A DNA stretch of 64,000 bases from Rosellinia necatrix (GCA_021209875.1 JAGYVD010000002.1:3100001-3164000); one strand, 5' to 3'; shown: positions 13,701 to 24,825, numbered from the stretch's first letter. Program-made: numbers and translations. Notes: generated by a model not told the origin, from the sequence alone.

Positions 13701-14472
13701 AAAATAAAATAAAAAATATAATCAGGTATTATTAAAAACCTGCGTGCTTATTAAAAAACTTAACGCAGGCTTTTAAAAAATAAAACTAGTGTTAATTATA
13801 AGTTATAATCTTTATTATTTAAATATAATACTAATTAAAGTTTAAAAAACAGCTAATCGTAATATTATAATTATTAAATATTTAATACCGGAATAATTAA
13901 AGTTTAAAAAATAATAAATTATTTTAATATATTAATAGCTAAATATAATAATATTATTTAAAATATAATACAAAGTTAGATTTAACTGCTGTTGTTTTAA
14001 AATATAATAATTAACTAGTTAGCTAACGCAAGATTTATTAAATTAATTAAACTATTAAATTTATAAAATAAATACTAATAGATTTTATTAGCAACAGTTA
14101 AGCTTAAAAGCTAGCAATTTTATTTTTTTTTTATAAATAATGCTGCTTAAAATATAAAAAAAAGCTGTGTTAAAATTTAAATATATACAGACGTTAAAAA
14201 ACCAAGCATATTTTATCTGCTAGTACAAAAAAAAAAATAAACTAAAATATAAAGTTATATAATTATAAAACTTACCGCACTATTTAATAAAGATTATTAA
14301 AAATAAAATAGTATTAAATCTATAAAAATATAATATAAATTAATTAAAAGCTTTTTGTCCTGCAGGGACTAAAAGCTTTTTAAGCTAGGTTATTTTATTT
14401 AAGCTACACAATCTTTATTTAGCTAGCTCTGCTAGCTAGATAAGGAGCCCCCCCCCTTTCCTGACTATGTTA
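10705..14472 (-). mobile_element. Family A LTR retroelement, part 2
   Basis: As reverse complement this matches element B from 33076 to about 36842 along its whole length. Examples are the strings near 11341-11400 against 36120-36190, and 14080-14340 against 33255-33500. It ends at the family A LTR whose outer edge is 14472. Together with 1-3686 it forms one element interrupted by F. Its outer LTR edge marks the switch from mutated transposon DNA to the gene-bearing island. No intact coding frame is present. Confidence 0.88.
14285..14472 (-). repeat. LTR of family A, island side
   Basis: This is a 188-bp third copy of the LTR seen at 33076-33258 and 41102-41284. As reverse complement it starts taacatagtcagg and ends ctttatta. 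It carries the conserved 13-bp-stem palindrome (14415-14443, loop tct) and a degraded copy of the second hairpin. A longer G/C run at 14447-14457 explains the extra length. The next bases inward (14271-14282, complement tagtgcggtaag) could be a primer-binding site. Confidence 0.85.
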
Positions 14473-15260
14473 CTTTCTTCCTGAATATATATCATTTACA
14501 CTGGGCGCTATGCCCTGTTGGTCATATAGACCTATATATTCTCTGCGCTATTGCTACTGCATACTTATAGCCACTAAAGTGGGCCCACATAAATGGGTCC
14601 AACTCCTACAACCTAGGGACCATATATAGTAGCAGTAGTATTTATAGTGATATTAACGTCTAATCTAGGTACTGTAGCAGGCCAGGGGGGGTTTAAAAAA
14701 TAATAGTAGATATAGTAGTAGCAAACTACAAGAGTAACTACTACTTTAAAAAGTTGTAGCTTTTTAATATAATAAATATCATATTTTTATATATAAATTT
14801 CTTATATTTTTTATTTATTTTATATAAGCAAAAGCTTTTTTAAACATATAACTTTTTTAAAAATAAAAAACTAGTGTATTAAAAATATATATAATATTTT
14901 ATAAAAGCTGTAAAACGTTCTGCTAAAAGTTTAAACTGCCAAGCTATTTTACTGCTTTTCTAAGCCTTTGGGGTAGTAGTGGTCCTGGTATATTAACTAC
15001 AGCGATATTCCTTGTTTTATTAGCTGATTCTTTAGCTTGGCCAAGGGCTGTACAACTGGCCGGCCAAGGGCTGTATGACTGGCTGGCCAAAGGCTGTATA
15101 GCCGGCTAGAAGACTATGTTGAAAATTATTTTAGTAGGTTAAAATACTTGTAAAAAAAACGTCTTTTGAACAAAAATTCTTTTAAATAATCAAAATTGTT
15201 ATGATTTATAAGGCCGTTTATTAGATCACTCTATTACAAGTCATTTAGAACATAAGGCTT
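14473..15260. other. Transition zone, no gene, clustered palindromes
   Basis: Composition rises here from transposon-like to normal. There is no credible coding frame. It contains several short perfect inverted repeats: gggc/gccc around gctat at 14503-14515, ggtcatatagacc at 14520-14532, the 10-bp palindrome gtgggcccac at 14579-14588, and ggtcc...ggacc at 14595-14612. An imperfect tag/gta-rich stretch lies at 14620-14760 and a C/G run ends the family A LTR. It may be the remnant of another LTR or miniature element, but no second copy exists in the window. Confidence 0.5.
15039..15107. repeat. Three tandem 23-bp repeats
   Basis: Three head-to-tail units of exactly 23 bp (15039-15061, 15062-15084, 15085-15107) all begin ggccaa and carry ggctgta in the middle. 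Units differ by a few C/T and G/A changes. They lie about 0.46 kb upstream of the atg101 start codon. Whether they have a regulatory role is unknown. Confidence 0.85.
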
Positions 15261-15566
15261 ATTAAATTCTACATGCTTCTACCTATTATTTTAAATACCC
15301 CCCCTGGCCCGCTATGGTAGGTACCCAGGCAGATATATAGGTAGGCACCTAAGTAGAACCTTAGCCCCATATGGTAGGAACAGCCCGACCTTCTCATAAT
15401 CAAAGCCACACGTGGCTTGTGTGACACACTCTTCCCCATCGAGCCAACCCCGCCATCAATTCTTGTAGCGGCCACCCGCCAAGGCCCAGGTACAGAATCC
15501 AGCCGCCTCCTCGAGGCCGGACACCACGGAACCTTCTTCCACCTCAGCCGAATAACAAATAACGGG

Positions 15567-16560
15567 ATGGAGCTACAGAGACCACAAGAATTCATATTAG
15601 AAGCATTCGCCGACCCTGCTTCCGTAAGAGATGTCGTCCGAGGTAAGACACGCACGCGCGCGCGCGAGCAGGCGAGCGAGCGATAATCCCTCCTCTCTTT
15701 TCCTCCTGAATGCCCCGCATCCACCGTTGCTATCCTTCGGGACGATCGAGTCTTCTCTCTCTCCGTGTGCATCGTTCGTGGCCCGGCTACCTCGCGCTTC
15801 GTAACAGGTCTCTGACCCGTCGGGCTTAGGGATACTACATACAATATTCTTCCACCGGTTCTTCCCCTCCCTGGCGCCGCGCTCGCGCGAGGTCCTCGAC
15901 ATCACGCTCCCTTTCGTCGAAGATGCCGAGCTCGACACCATGATCGAGAAGCGGGCTGCCGAGCTGGCACGTGATTTGGACGCTGAGCGGACGCACTCGC
16001 ACTCGTCCGGATCCCACGTACCGCTCCATCACCACCTATCGCAGCAACGTGGGGGGGCCGCCGCGGCGCCGGGTAGCAATGGCGGCCGCGGCAATATCTC
16101 GGTTCAGTTCTTCGAGAAGAAGCGTCGCAAGACGTGGTACATGCGCGCGGCCTATGGCGGCGGCGACGAGGAGGTCTGCTGGGAATGCTGGACCGTCAAA
16201 GTCACCGTGGCCGAGCCGAGAACAGAAAGCGGTAAAGAACATGTTTTATCTCTTGCCCGCGCTCGTCCGCCTTGGGGTTGGGCTGATCCATGATCGACGA
16301 CCCTCCCAGTACCATCCCCGTGTTTGAGGACGGTCAATGGAATTAGTGCTAACATATACCGCGCATTTTTAGAGCGAGCTAAAGTTCGCAAAGCTATGGA
16401 GCAGACTCTCTTGACGACAGCTATGAAGATCGTGACTTGCGCCAACTCGTTCAAGGATCACATTCCACCCATTACGACCAGCGAAACTAACCCCTTCCCA
16501 TACCAAATCAATGTCAACCAGAAGGATGCTGGATGGGCCGCGCGCATGGGCATTTACTAG
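15567..16560 (+). CDS. atg101: Autophagy-related protein 101 (Atg101), three exons
   Basis: Atg101 is the HORMA-fold partner of Atg13 in the Atg1/ULK initiation complex and acts at the forming autophagosome. Exons are 15567-15642, 15830-16231 and 16373-16560, giving 221 residues, close to the family's usual size. Introns are 187 and 141 bp, with GT...AG ends and branch sites ctgac (15812-15816) and ctaac (16349-16353). Visible family blocks are FADPASVRDVVRGILHTIFF at residues 14-33, ISVQFFEKKRRKTWY at 115-129 (W128-Y129 at the place of the WF finger), WECWTVKVTV at 143-152, and a C-terminal NPFPYQI at 199-205. A His/Ser/Gly-rich insertion spans about 80-113. An upstream in-frame ATG at 15417 would add 50 unlike residues, so 15567 is preferred. 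The gene is convergent with the forkhead gene. Confidence 0.95.
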
Positions 16561-17562
16561 GGATTGCTGTGACGAAATGGTCCGAGGAACTGGCTTGCCT
16601 GCTCGTAAACTAACTTCCACGCCATACCGTCTTCCCTTACCTTGAAGTGGTATCTATACCACCATGGTGTAAATACGCTCTCTATAATTGGCATGACGGG
16701 CTTGCTAGGGTTTGTGCCTAAGCCCCTGCGGCTGGTCCTACGGCGTTTGATGGCGTTTTTTTATAAAGAGGGAACGATAGACATGGATTTCTTCACGGAT
16801 TCATTATGCTAGAACCAAGCTTGCAGGGCACGTTCATTTTCCATACAAAGATACCCCGTCCCAGACATCTTTTATTCTCCGTCACGTGCTGAATTGTGAC
16901 CACCAAGGGGGTATCATAGAAGTTGCGAAAAGAATGCACGAAAAGTGACAGTTTGAATTGCGATGCCAGCTAATTGCTGGCTAACCAGTTGGTCCATGGG
17001 AAATCCCCCCAATCCATCTCCAACGCCAAGTCATATACCAACATAGCTTCGCCATGAGTTTCCTTACTCAATTTCCGTTGGGAGAGAGCTCCTAGTCAAG
17101 TGCTGTATGAATATTGCCTCTTATGCATCCCATACGCAAAATTCATTCCATGCCACATTGCTGAACACCTCAAAGAATTGGGACCTCTCCCTTGTTGCGC
17201 AAGCATCCCAATAGCAGCCGCGCTTGCCCAACGCCGATGCTGTACTTACACCTAACTCAAATATGATACAGGAGCAGTGGCCTGTTTTGTAACACAAACA
17301 ACTTCAGAAAGCAAAACACCTGGAAAAAAGAACTCGACATGCCAAGTTTCTCGTGTGAGCCAAACGAGGATTCGCCCAGAACGCGTGACTTCATTACAAA
17401 TGTATGAAAAGCAATAGACATCAAAGCCGTGAGGCAAACGAGGAGGACCGGGTGTAATTCTAGGGTGCAAATTGGAGGGAAGGATGGGAGAAGCGGGTAT
17501 GCCCATGCCGTAGAGTCGTCAAGTTCGTAAATATCATCGGTCGGATGAAGGCGTGGGGTCGC
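16561..17562. other. Intergenic, between convergent 3' ends
   Basis: One kilobase lies between the atg101 stop and the forkhead stop and should contain both 3' untranslated regions. Frames here are short and show no family features. No repeat or RNA gene is seen. Composition is normal. Confidence 0.7.
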
Positions 17563-19824
17563 TCATTGTGTCGCATAGTTTCGCCCAGAGGGGTGTTTGG
17601 ATGCCTTCCAAGGCCCAACCACACTGCTACCGCCGCCAATCTTCTCGAAGCCTTGTGCAATGTCTAGAAGATTCTCCGTCTCTTCTTGGAAAAGAGGGGG
17701 GGTGAAACTATTCTCGAATTGCGGCCAGTCGTTGTCCTTTGGGTCGAGTTGTAGGTTAGACTTATTGGTAGCTAAAGGCGACTCTAAGAAAACCTTGCTG
17801 GGTGACGATAAACCCTCAAACGCCTTACTGGGGGAATCGTAGCTTAAAACTGGTGTTGGGCTAGGGGCTCCCAGAAACGGGGCCGAAGTAACGGATCTCC
17901 GAATCGACGAATTAACAATATCGCCTACCGCACTTGTGGAGTGAGGCCGATCCGATCGTGGCCTCCGCGCCGACTTTTTAGTGGGGGATGTTTCGGAGGG
18001 GATTGCAAGATCCAAGGCCACATCGTCAAAGAAGCTGAACTCATGTTCACCAAAATTTGCGTAATTATCCAGTCCGTAAATGTGAGCCTCGCCTGCAGAG
18101 TCTCCAAGAAACGAGGGACTCCATGTGAGCATATTAGCGATGTTGTCTGATATATTGCTCACACGGCGCAGCGGCGACTCAAACATCGAAGTCACATGAT
18201 CGCGATGTGCTTGAAGATTAGTGTTGGGGGATACCGATGCGGTTTGCATTGGTGGTGGTCGTATTTTGATTACCGGTGTCGTAGGTGGGAGCATCTGCCT
18301 GCACTGTCGCGACGGGGAAGAAGACGCTGGCATTGGCCCATGCGAACGACTCTTGGTGGGACTTTCGTAGGATGAATGACGGAGACGTCTAATTTCCTCT
18401 TCGGCGCGTCCCCTTCCTCCTTTTGCCCGAGATTGTTTGGTGCCTGAACTGTACAAGGCGTTTGACTGCTGGCGGAGAGCAGATGATTCGAGGGAGGAGA
18501 TATACCCACTATCATCTACCGTGGTTGAGGCATCGATCGAAGCATGTTTTCGCTTTTGTGAGCGTTTCCGAGATCCCCAGGGTATCGTACGAGCAGGGGG
18601 CGGAGTATTGCTTTCCGGCTTCACAAAACGAGGCATTGGAGGCGAGGAAAGTATCGTTGGCGCAAGTGGAGACGGGAGAGATGTTGGACCGGGTCCGTCT
18701 AAATCTTGAACCTTGTCACCTGGATCTTCGGTGCAAGCGTTATCGGAGAGGGGAATGGTGGCATCGGACGAGGGTTCGGGACCAGAAATGGCTGGCGTTT
18801 GCGACATAATATTGAGATATGGGGTAGCGTGGGTTTGAGGAGCTGTAGGCACTGGCGGTAATCCATCATGAAAAAAGGGGGTTTCGAAATGAGAATAATC
18901 GGCGGGTGGCGCCATCGACATTATGTGCATGTTCTCCGCAACCGCTGATGCTTTCCTGCTTGGTTTCTCCTTCATAAATTGTTGCTCCATCCCTGGTTCA
19001 ATGGCCCAGTAATTCCCCTTTCCCGGATCGTCTTTTGGGCGTTCTTGTTTGATGAAGGCTTTGTTGAGGCTCAAATTGTGTCGAATACTATTCTGCCAGC
19101 CTGCATCGTTTGGATTGTAGAATGAAAATGTATCGGAAATCCATTTGTAGATCTGAGACAGTGTGAGCTTTCCTTGGGGTGAGCGAAGAATTGCCATTCC
19201 AATGAGCTGCGCATAACTATGGCCTGGCTTTGACCCGTCATCGTAGATCTGAGGAAAAGCAGTCGGGTCCGGAAGGGATGGTTCATCTATCTTCGGTCGT
19301 TTAGACTGTCTTGACTCGGTAATAGGGGCGGCCTCCAGAAGGGTACGTTTGCCTGGTTGGGTTGGGTAATACTCCTCCGTGTTCATATTAAATGGCGAGG
19401 GGGCGGGATACAGAGTGGGATGCACGTTTTCCTTATCGACACCCGCTTGTCTCGGGTTGACTGTCTTGAATGTTGACATAAGAGGCTTCTTCGGTATCGA
19501 ATCGGTGGCTTGCGCGTCCAATGTTGGCGGGCATATATTTATCGCGTTTAGCTTGCGATTCTGTGACAAACCGAGAGGAGTCGCTGACGTTTGGCTACCA
19601 GCCTTAAAAGGGGAATGCTGCTTTCGATGTCCATTGGGAGGATTGAAGACCAAATTGCCACTGGAATTTTGCAAGGCGCGACGTGGAGAGTGCTCTCTTC
19701 CTACCGACGGCATTGGGGCTCGGCTTATTGATGGTGCTGGTTGGCTATAGTTTTCGTCCTGGAAATCGTCTTGAAATATTTGTAGCGGCTCGTTTGGGGC
19801 CGCAAAACGCGTCTGTCTAGCCAT
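17563..19824 (-). CDS. Forkhead transcription factor, Sep1/Hcm1-like
   Basis: A single open frame of 753 residues encodes a nuclear DNA-binding regulator. The forkhead domain covers about residues 199-288: [20 protein letters not shown], then the recognition helix with [15 protein letters not shown] (243-257), then the [11 protein letters not shown] wing (268-278). There is no FHA domain, which argues for the Sep1/Hcm1 group rather than Fkh1/Fkh2. A basic cluster RKRSQKRKH (419-427) is a likely nuclear signal. Many SP/TP sites fit CDK control. Possible degrons are KEN at 131-133 and DSGYIS at 438-443. The rest is low-complexity Ser/Pro. The start ATG has A at -3 and G at +4. The 5' side is long, with a possible leader intron. 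Subfamily placement is by eye, and the target genes are unknown. Confidence 0.92.
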   Translation of the reverse strand: MARQTRFAAPNEPLQIFQDDFQDENYSQPAPSISRAPMPSVGREHSPRRALQNSSGNLVFNPPNGHRKQHSPFKAGSQTSATPLGLSQNRKLNAINICPPTLDAQATDSIPKKPLMSTFKTVNPRQAGVDKENVHPTLYPAPSPFNMNTEEYYPTQPGKRTLLEAAPITESRQSKRPKIDEPSLPDPTAFPQIYDDGSKPGHSYAQLIGMAILRSPQGKLTLSQIYKWISDTFSFYNPNDAGWQNSIRHNLSLNKAFIKQERPKDDPGKGNYWAIEPGMEQQFMKEKPSRKASAVAENMHIMSMAPPADYSHFETPFFHDGLPPVPTAPQTHATPYLNIMSQTPAISGPEPSSDATIPLSDNACTEDPGDKVQDLDGPGPTSLPSPLAPTILSSPPMPRFVKPESNTPPPARTIPWGSRKRSQKRKHASIDASTTVDDSGYISSLESSALRQQSNALYSSGTKQSRAKGGRGRAEEEIRRLRHSSYESPTKSRSHGPMPASSSPSRQCRQMLPPTTPVIKIRPPPMQTASVSPNTNLQAHRDHVTSMFESPLRRVSNISDNIANMLTWSPSFLGDSAGEAHIYGLDNYANFGEHEFSFFDDVALDLAIPSETSPTKKSARRPRSDRPHSTSAVGDIVNSSIRRSVTSAPFLGAPSPTPVLSYDSPSKAFEGLSSPSKVFLESPLATNKSNLQLDPKDNDWPQFENSFTPPLFQEETENLLDIAQGFEKIGGGSSVVGPWKASKHPSGRNYATQ

Positions 19825-19874
19825 ACTGGCCAGGGGTAATGAGATTGAGCACTGGAGATTGACGGCACTAGATG

Positions 19875-20018
19875 CTGTTTTTTCATATTAGAATCAACAA
19901 GGTGGTAGTGGAAGGTGTGACGAGTAGCGGTTCGTGACCAAGACTGCAAGGTGGCGTTGGGGATTGCCAGGCGACAAATTATTTGATGAGAAGTAGGCGG
20001 TAAGCACGCGAGACTCAC
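19875..20018 (-). other. Possible intron in forkhead 5' leader
   Basis: On the minus strand a strong donor (CAG then GTGAGT, intron starting at 20018) lies 195 bases before the start codon. Acceptors follow at cttgcag (ending 19944) and aaaaaacag (ending 19875), the latter preceded by a ctaat branch-like site at 19887-19891. Either would give an ordinary fungal intron (75 or 144 bp). Nothing in the sequence decides between them or proves splicing. Confidence 0.35.
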
Positions 20019-21400
20019 CTGGGTCAAAGGTAATGGTTCTCAGATGAGCGGTGGAGACAAGCTAGGGTGATCTTCGGGCGCGGCGAGGATCGCTAAGGAT
20101 GCCTTTCCGTATCCAAGTAAGCCGATGTCATGAATTGCAAAAGCGCTACGAGTAGTAGAGATTGCGATGTGGTTGATAAGAACGTTTCCCGACGAGTAGT
20201 AACACAAACGGATGGAGGTAGTAATGAGGAATAATCAGCGAACTAGGCTGAGAGGAGGTAGAAGACGGAAGAGGGAGGGGGGTTGTTGGATCGTCAAGAT
20301 CTGGGGAGGAAGACAGCCGGGGATGCAATGCGATCGCAGGACAAGTTCGGAGGGGAGAGAATAGGGTATGTACAGGTACAGGTTGGTAGGACGGGTGGGT
20401 ATGCCCAGTCTCGCCAGTGAAGTATTGAAAGCCTGAAAAAGGAATGGAACTGAAGAAGACTGGCGCCAGAGGGTGCACGAAATAGAAGACCGAGTAGGGC
20501 TTAGTTCGCCAACTCATCAGTGGGGCGCAGCAGAATAGTGGGCCACTATGGGGTCGCGTTCCCGGCAGAAGAAGCTGCCTATGACTGAGGATTGGCCTAG
20601 GGAGTTCTGGGCTGACACGATGATGGTAAGCAAGATATAGAGGTGGATACGGTAGAGGGTGGACAAGGATCCGAAGCAAGTGGTGGAGCTGATTAAGGTT
20701 GGCTGGTATCTCTGTATGCCTGTGGCTTTGTTAATTAGATGTCCCAACCGGCAAGACTGGGAAAACCTACCAACACTCTAATTCCCAGCTCTCAGCACGC
20801 GTGGTTTCCGTCGGCCGCAAAGGTAATGTCAGTTGTCCGGGGCTAGATCGAGGAATAGATGCGGGAATGTGGGCGACAGTCGAGTCCAGAAGGATGGAAA
20901 TATGCGTGTGTCGATTGATACACGGCGCGGGAAGACCGAAGTGGTTGAGGTGAGCGAGGAGAAGATGAGGACGCTGGTCCCTAGTCGTTGGAGATTTGCA
21001 ATCGAGATTTTGGTCGACCTCTCAATCGATGGCTGTTGATGTTGGGCTCGAGAAGGGTTGAGTCTATGCCATTATTCCTCTCTTCCTCTCTATATTGGAG
21101 TGTCTGTCCGTTTTTGCTTAGCCTACGGCAGCACGGCGTTATCGTAACCTAAGTACTAATCGTGGTGCGATGTAGTGTGTGACCAAGAGGATGCAGCTCG
21201 TACGAGGGTGCAAGGGCCGTTTGGGATTAATGAGGTGGAGAGAAGCGATTGGACAAGGGAGGGCAGCGCGTAGAGCGATTCCAGATTGGTTGAACGGAGA
21301 ATTGAAGGAGGGGTGCGGTTCACTGGGACGTGTCGTGTTGTTTTTAAATCACGCGCGACGCGTCAGACCAATCAGGGTGTCATAGGGCACCTCTTGGCAC
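20019..21400 (-). promoter_or_regulatory. Probable forkhead leader and promoter region
   Basis: This stretch lies upstream of the forkhead gene and is normal in composition. On the minus strand it is rich in C/T runs, as in fungal promoters and leaders. Open frames here (for example 20146-20679) lack family features and look accidental. Two perfect ACGCGT boxes lie at 20797-20802 and 21358-21363. No gene is supported. Confidence 0.45.
20797..20802. promoter_or_regulatory. MCB-type box ACGCGT
   Basis: This is a perfect MluI cell-cycle box, the site of MBF-type G1/S regulators in yeasts, about 0.97 kb upstream of the forkhead start codon. A second box is at 21358-21363, in gacgcgtc. Yeast HCM1 is a late-G1 gene, so the match is suggestive. 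A six-base palindrome can occur by chance, and others occur at 17380 and inside the forkhead coding start. Confidence 0.3.
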
Positions 21401-23698
21401 GCCTCTGCATGCACTTTGCGCTTCCCCCCGACCACTAACCAGATATATTTTAGTAGAGCCCCGCTATTTTATGCGCGACCTCCACTACACTAGCCGCACT
21501 AGGGAGGTATGAGGTAGCCAAAGCCGTCGCATCAATGTACAATGGTGCAGAAAGGGATGCTAGGTAGGTATCTATCTTTCTAACGCTGTCGCCCTTGTGC
21601 CTGTGACACATCCCACACAAGTTCGGTCATGTACCTCTGCAACCAGTATCCAGCAGGCAGTAGTGAACTACTTGCAGTGCAGCTCCCGAACTGGCCTTTA
21701 TTATGTACAAGGTAGTATACCTCTCATCTATAGTAGTGATGACCTAGAAGGTTGCGGCCCGCGACCCTTATCTTTGCCCCCCATTAGACTGTTCTTATTG
21801 AATTGTAAGTGTAATAATGATCTAGGTGCATTGATGTAAATTTTCACAAGCATTGGGTAGGTATTCAGCACCGCAGGCTTCCTAACCTTGTGTAAGTACA
21901 CTAGGTAGGTATGTAGGTATGTAGTAGTATGTGCCTGGCAGCCTAGGCATGTATAAACACACAACGTCCGCCCACGTAAAGTCAATTTTCATATCGCCAG
22001 GAGACGCCACGGGTACCTAGGGTAGGCCCAGGCTGCAGTGATGGGTACACAATGCCGAAACAACCTAGCGATGTGCCATACTTGGGTAGGTACCTAGGAA
22101 CTACCTATGAAGGCAGTGTTCGAGGGATGACATCATTGCTAGCATTGGACATGCCTACGCAAAGTAGCAAATGTGTTAAACAAGAGTGTTCAATGCCATT
22201 GTCCTAACGATATTCTTGCGGCGGACTTTATCATGATGCAACCGCGTGGCCAACCTTCCAAGAGCTATTCAATAGCATCATAGTACCTTTCATTTATAAT
22301 GTAAACCCTCTCGACAAATAATGGAATGCCCAGAGACTCAGAAGGGGATATCAATAATGACCCGATCAAGGTAGTTATTCCGTCCTATCCAATCATCTTT
22401 CACCGTTCGAGGGGCAGCATCTGAGCGACCTCACGTTTCCTCCCTCAGACCCTTTCAATGCGGATCCATTGCCAGCTTATCAGAACCCCGACTCTCACCG
22501 AAAACCACTCGAAGTCGAGGCCTGGGCTTCGGCAAATCATCGCTCCAAAACAAAGTCTGTGACATCCCTAGCTGGCCGGCCAGGCTGCGGCCACGATGAT
22601 CAAATGCAAGAGCTGCCACCCAAGTGTTAATGCCATGGCCCGTACTAGTAGTACCAGTTTCGAAGGTCCTCGAGGACCCGAGCCTCAACATAAGGCCCGT
22701 CATTGATTGTATAAACATTACCACATAGAACCAGTGAGACATACGATCGGCTGAATAAGGCAGAACCCAAGGTGCACAACCAACCCTTGAGGAGGCCAGC
22801 CAAACAAGGCCAGCTCCCCCTTGAGTGGGCTCGGTCGTGTGTGTCAGTCATTTGCTGAGCTCCCAGCTATCGGTAGAGGTCACCGCCATCGTCGTTGCAC
22901 CCCAACCACCTCAATTTACTAATTCTTTATTTAGGTACACCCTACCTCCTCTTTCCTGGCATGGCTAGAGTGGTTACGCAGGGGGCTATTAGTACCCCTT
23001 GCCTTCGAATGCATTGCCATGATAATGCTAGTGAGATGGATCCCTTTCCATCCCACCATATCAGACGTAATTGGTCCCTACAGATTCTATGAGGTGCACT
23101 AGAAGTGGGAGGCGGACAAATGTGCATAACCGCAATTCTGAGCCTACACGCCAACAACTCTGGGTAGCCATGATTTAAGTGGTTATGGTTTGGATTGTTA
23201 ATGCACTTAATACCACATCAATAGACAGTCGACACAATAGAGGGGTGGTTAAAAGGGTGTGGGGGGAGGACGGGGGCACACTTATATGGAAATCACAACG
23301 AAAGGTGTAAGATCTGAGGTGGTCGTCATCCCATCATAGATAAATGCCCTTATGCAAGCTACGGTTGGCTGCCTCGTCTGCAAGTCGTCGGCCTTGTCTC
23401 AAATCATGTGACCGCCCCAGCAAGGGTAGTCGCAAATACAAGCACACAGGAACGGGCAATGTGTGACTACCATTCCCTGGCCGGTGATATTATTAACTAG
23501 GTACTATTAATAACTAGTGAAGTTTACAATATTAAATCATACAGCCACTTAAGGCAATAGCCGGGTACAATAATCAATATTTATGGCATGTTGTCGAGAA
23601 GCCTCTTGGAAAGTCTGTAACCTTCTCCAAGAACATTAGCGAAAGGGTCAGTTACATATTATCACTTTGGGTGACAGCCTGACAATAATTGATCCGCT
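21401..23698. other. Intergenic, 2.3 kb, no gene seen
   Basis: All open frames are under 100 codons and show no recognisable domain or intron-joined family block. The stretch is dotted with variants of the motif taggtaggta/ggtacctagg (21563-21576, 21901-21930, 22012-22022, 22084-22098), a low-complexity motif. A noncoding RNA cannot be excluded. Confidence 0.6.
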
Positions 23699-23771
23699 GC
23701 CCGGTTAGCTCAATCGGTAGAGCGTGAGACTCTTAATCTCAAGGTTGCGGGTTCGACCCCCGCATCGGGCT
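23699..23771 (+). tRNA. tRNA-Lys(CTT), no intron
   Basis: A complete 73-base cloverleaf carries lysine to AAG codons. The acceptor stem is GCCCGGT with ATCGGGC (one G-T pair) and discriminator T. The anticodon stem is TGAGA with TCTCA around the loop CTCTTAA, anticodon CTT at 23732-23734. A perfect internal B box GGTTCGACCCC lies at 23750-23760. It sits alone in the island, 2.3 kb beyond the forkhead promoter. Confidence 0.96.
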
Positions 23772-23814
23772 CAATTCCCGGTGCTTCTCAGTCTACTGAG
23801 ATTTGCGACCCGTC

Positions 23815-23819
23815 TTTTT
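23815..23819 (+). terminator. RNA polymerase III T-run after tRNA-Lys
   Basis: The first run of five T residues downstream of the tRNA lies 44 bases past its 3' end. No earlier run of four or more T exists, so it is the likely stop. Confidence 0.6.
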
Positions 23820-24704
23820 ATTCCCGCCATCTCAAAGAAAGATTGCTACTATAACATGACCTCGCAGAATTTTGTTTTTGATACCTAGTATTGAGCATCA
23901 AACCAAGGTTTAACTGCGTTACTTTTTCAGTTATTTAGGGGCGGCATGGCTCAGATTGTAGTTCTCCATCAATCACTGTTTACCTGTTCTACACAGTGGC
24001 CTTAGAGCCTGCTTGGGTATTGTTCGGGGAGATTTGCTTTACCTAGTACCATTTAAACAGTCGATGCGCTCCCTTGAGGGAAAAGCACATATATATAACC
24101 GCGCTATTGCCCTAGATTCTTGTGTTGCCTCTAACTCAACTCCATCCAAAGGTCAACATTAGGAAGAGGATGACAGCAATCTACGTAGGACCCGAACGCT
24201 CTGCTGAAGTCTTAATCCTTCTAGGATGAACCCGAGTAGGTACCATACCGCGATGAATGCAAACCTGGCGGAGAGGTTTCTGTGCCTACGTTCTATTAAT
24301 CTGCGATTCCAAATGCCGTGTGACGTTATTGCTGTCCCCAGGATTATAACCACAAGTCTTGTTAGCACCTAGGTTAGGTACGTATTCTCCCCGCCTGACC
24401 TTGTATGGAAGAATGCATTTACAACCCGAAGCGATCAATAGGTTGTAAGGTAGTAGCCTACTTTTCTAGCTACAGATAAGCCTTTAGTAATTAATCTGGT
24501 TAACGTCATACGGAAACTTGTTACTTCTTAACTCTCAGCTTGCTCCTAGTCTATACCAGCCTATTTGCAGTGTTATTTTATCTCCAATTTATTGGTGCGA
24601 GAAATCAGTAGACCGAGACTTCTGATCCCGACCATGTAGGGTTTGTTTTGTTTGCTATTCACTCTAAAAATGATGTAGCATGTGAAGGGTTCTTATCTCA
24701 CTAT
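23820..24704. other. Intergenic between the two tRNA loci
   Basis: Nothing coding is supported. The largest frame (24159-24368, minus) is 69 codons without features. No repeat copies are recognised. Confidence 0.6.
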
Positions 24705-24825
24705 GGCCTCGTAGCCCAATGGCAAGACGTTTGACGACAAGAGAGAGCCACATCCCGACGTTCACAATCGGTAGCAAATCTTGCGCGGCAATCAGGAGAT
24801 TCTGGTTCGACCCCCAGCGAGGCCA
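24705..24825 (+). pseudogene. Broken tRNA-Arg-like gene
   Basis: The ends form a perfect 7-bp acceptor stem (GGCCTCG at 24705-24711, CGAGGCC at 24818-24824) with discriminator A. The 5' part has an A-box-like D arm (TAGCCCAATGGCAAGACG). The 3' part, AATCAGGAGATTCTGG followed by GTTCGACCCCC, resembles fungal arginine tRNAs as remembered. The D stem has mismatches, the T stem seems to lack one base, and about 50 unrelated bases sit where the anticodon loop should be. No U33 plus anticodon can be placed. It is a decayed or interrupted tRNA, or less likely an odd intron-bearing one. Confidence 0.55.

Noticed and set aside
1..14472. Mitochondrial origin for the AT-rich DNA
   Set aside because: No mitochondrial genes, tRNAs or rRNAs are seen. 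The DNA resolves into LTR elements with target duplications and RIP-type changes.
15269..15844. 191-codon minus frame
   Set aside because: Overlaps atg101 exon 1, intron 1 and promoter on the opposite strand and has no family features.
16561..17562. Additional small gene between atg101 and the forkhead gene
   Set aside because: Frames are under 90 codons without homology blocks or good splice-joined extensions. The stretch is better explained as 3' untranslated regions.
20146..20679. 177-codon Pro/Ser-rich minus frame upstream of the forkhead gene
   Set aside because: Low-complexity translation of a C/T-rich promoter or leader, with no domain.
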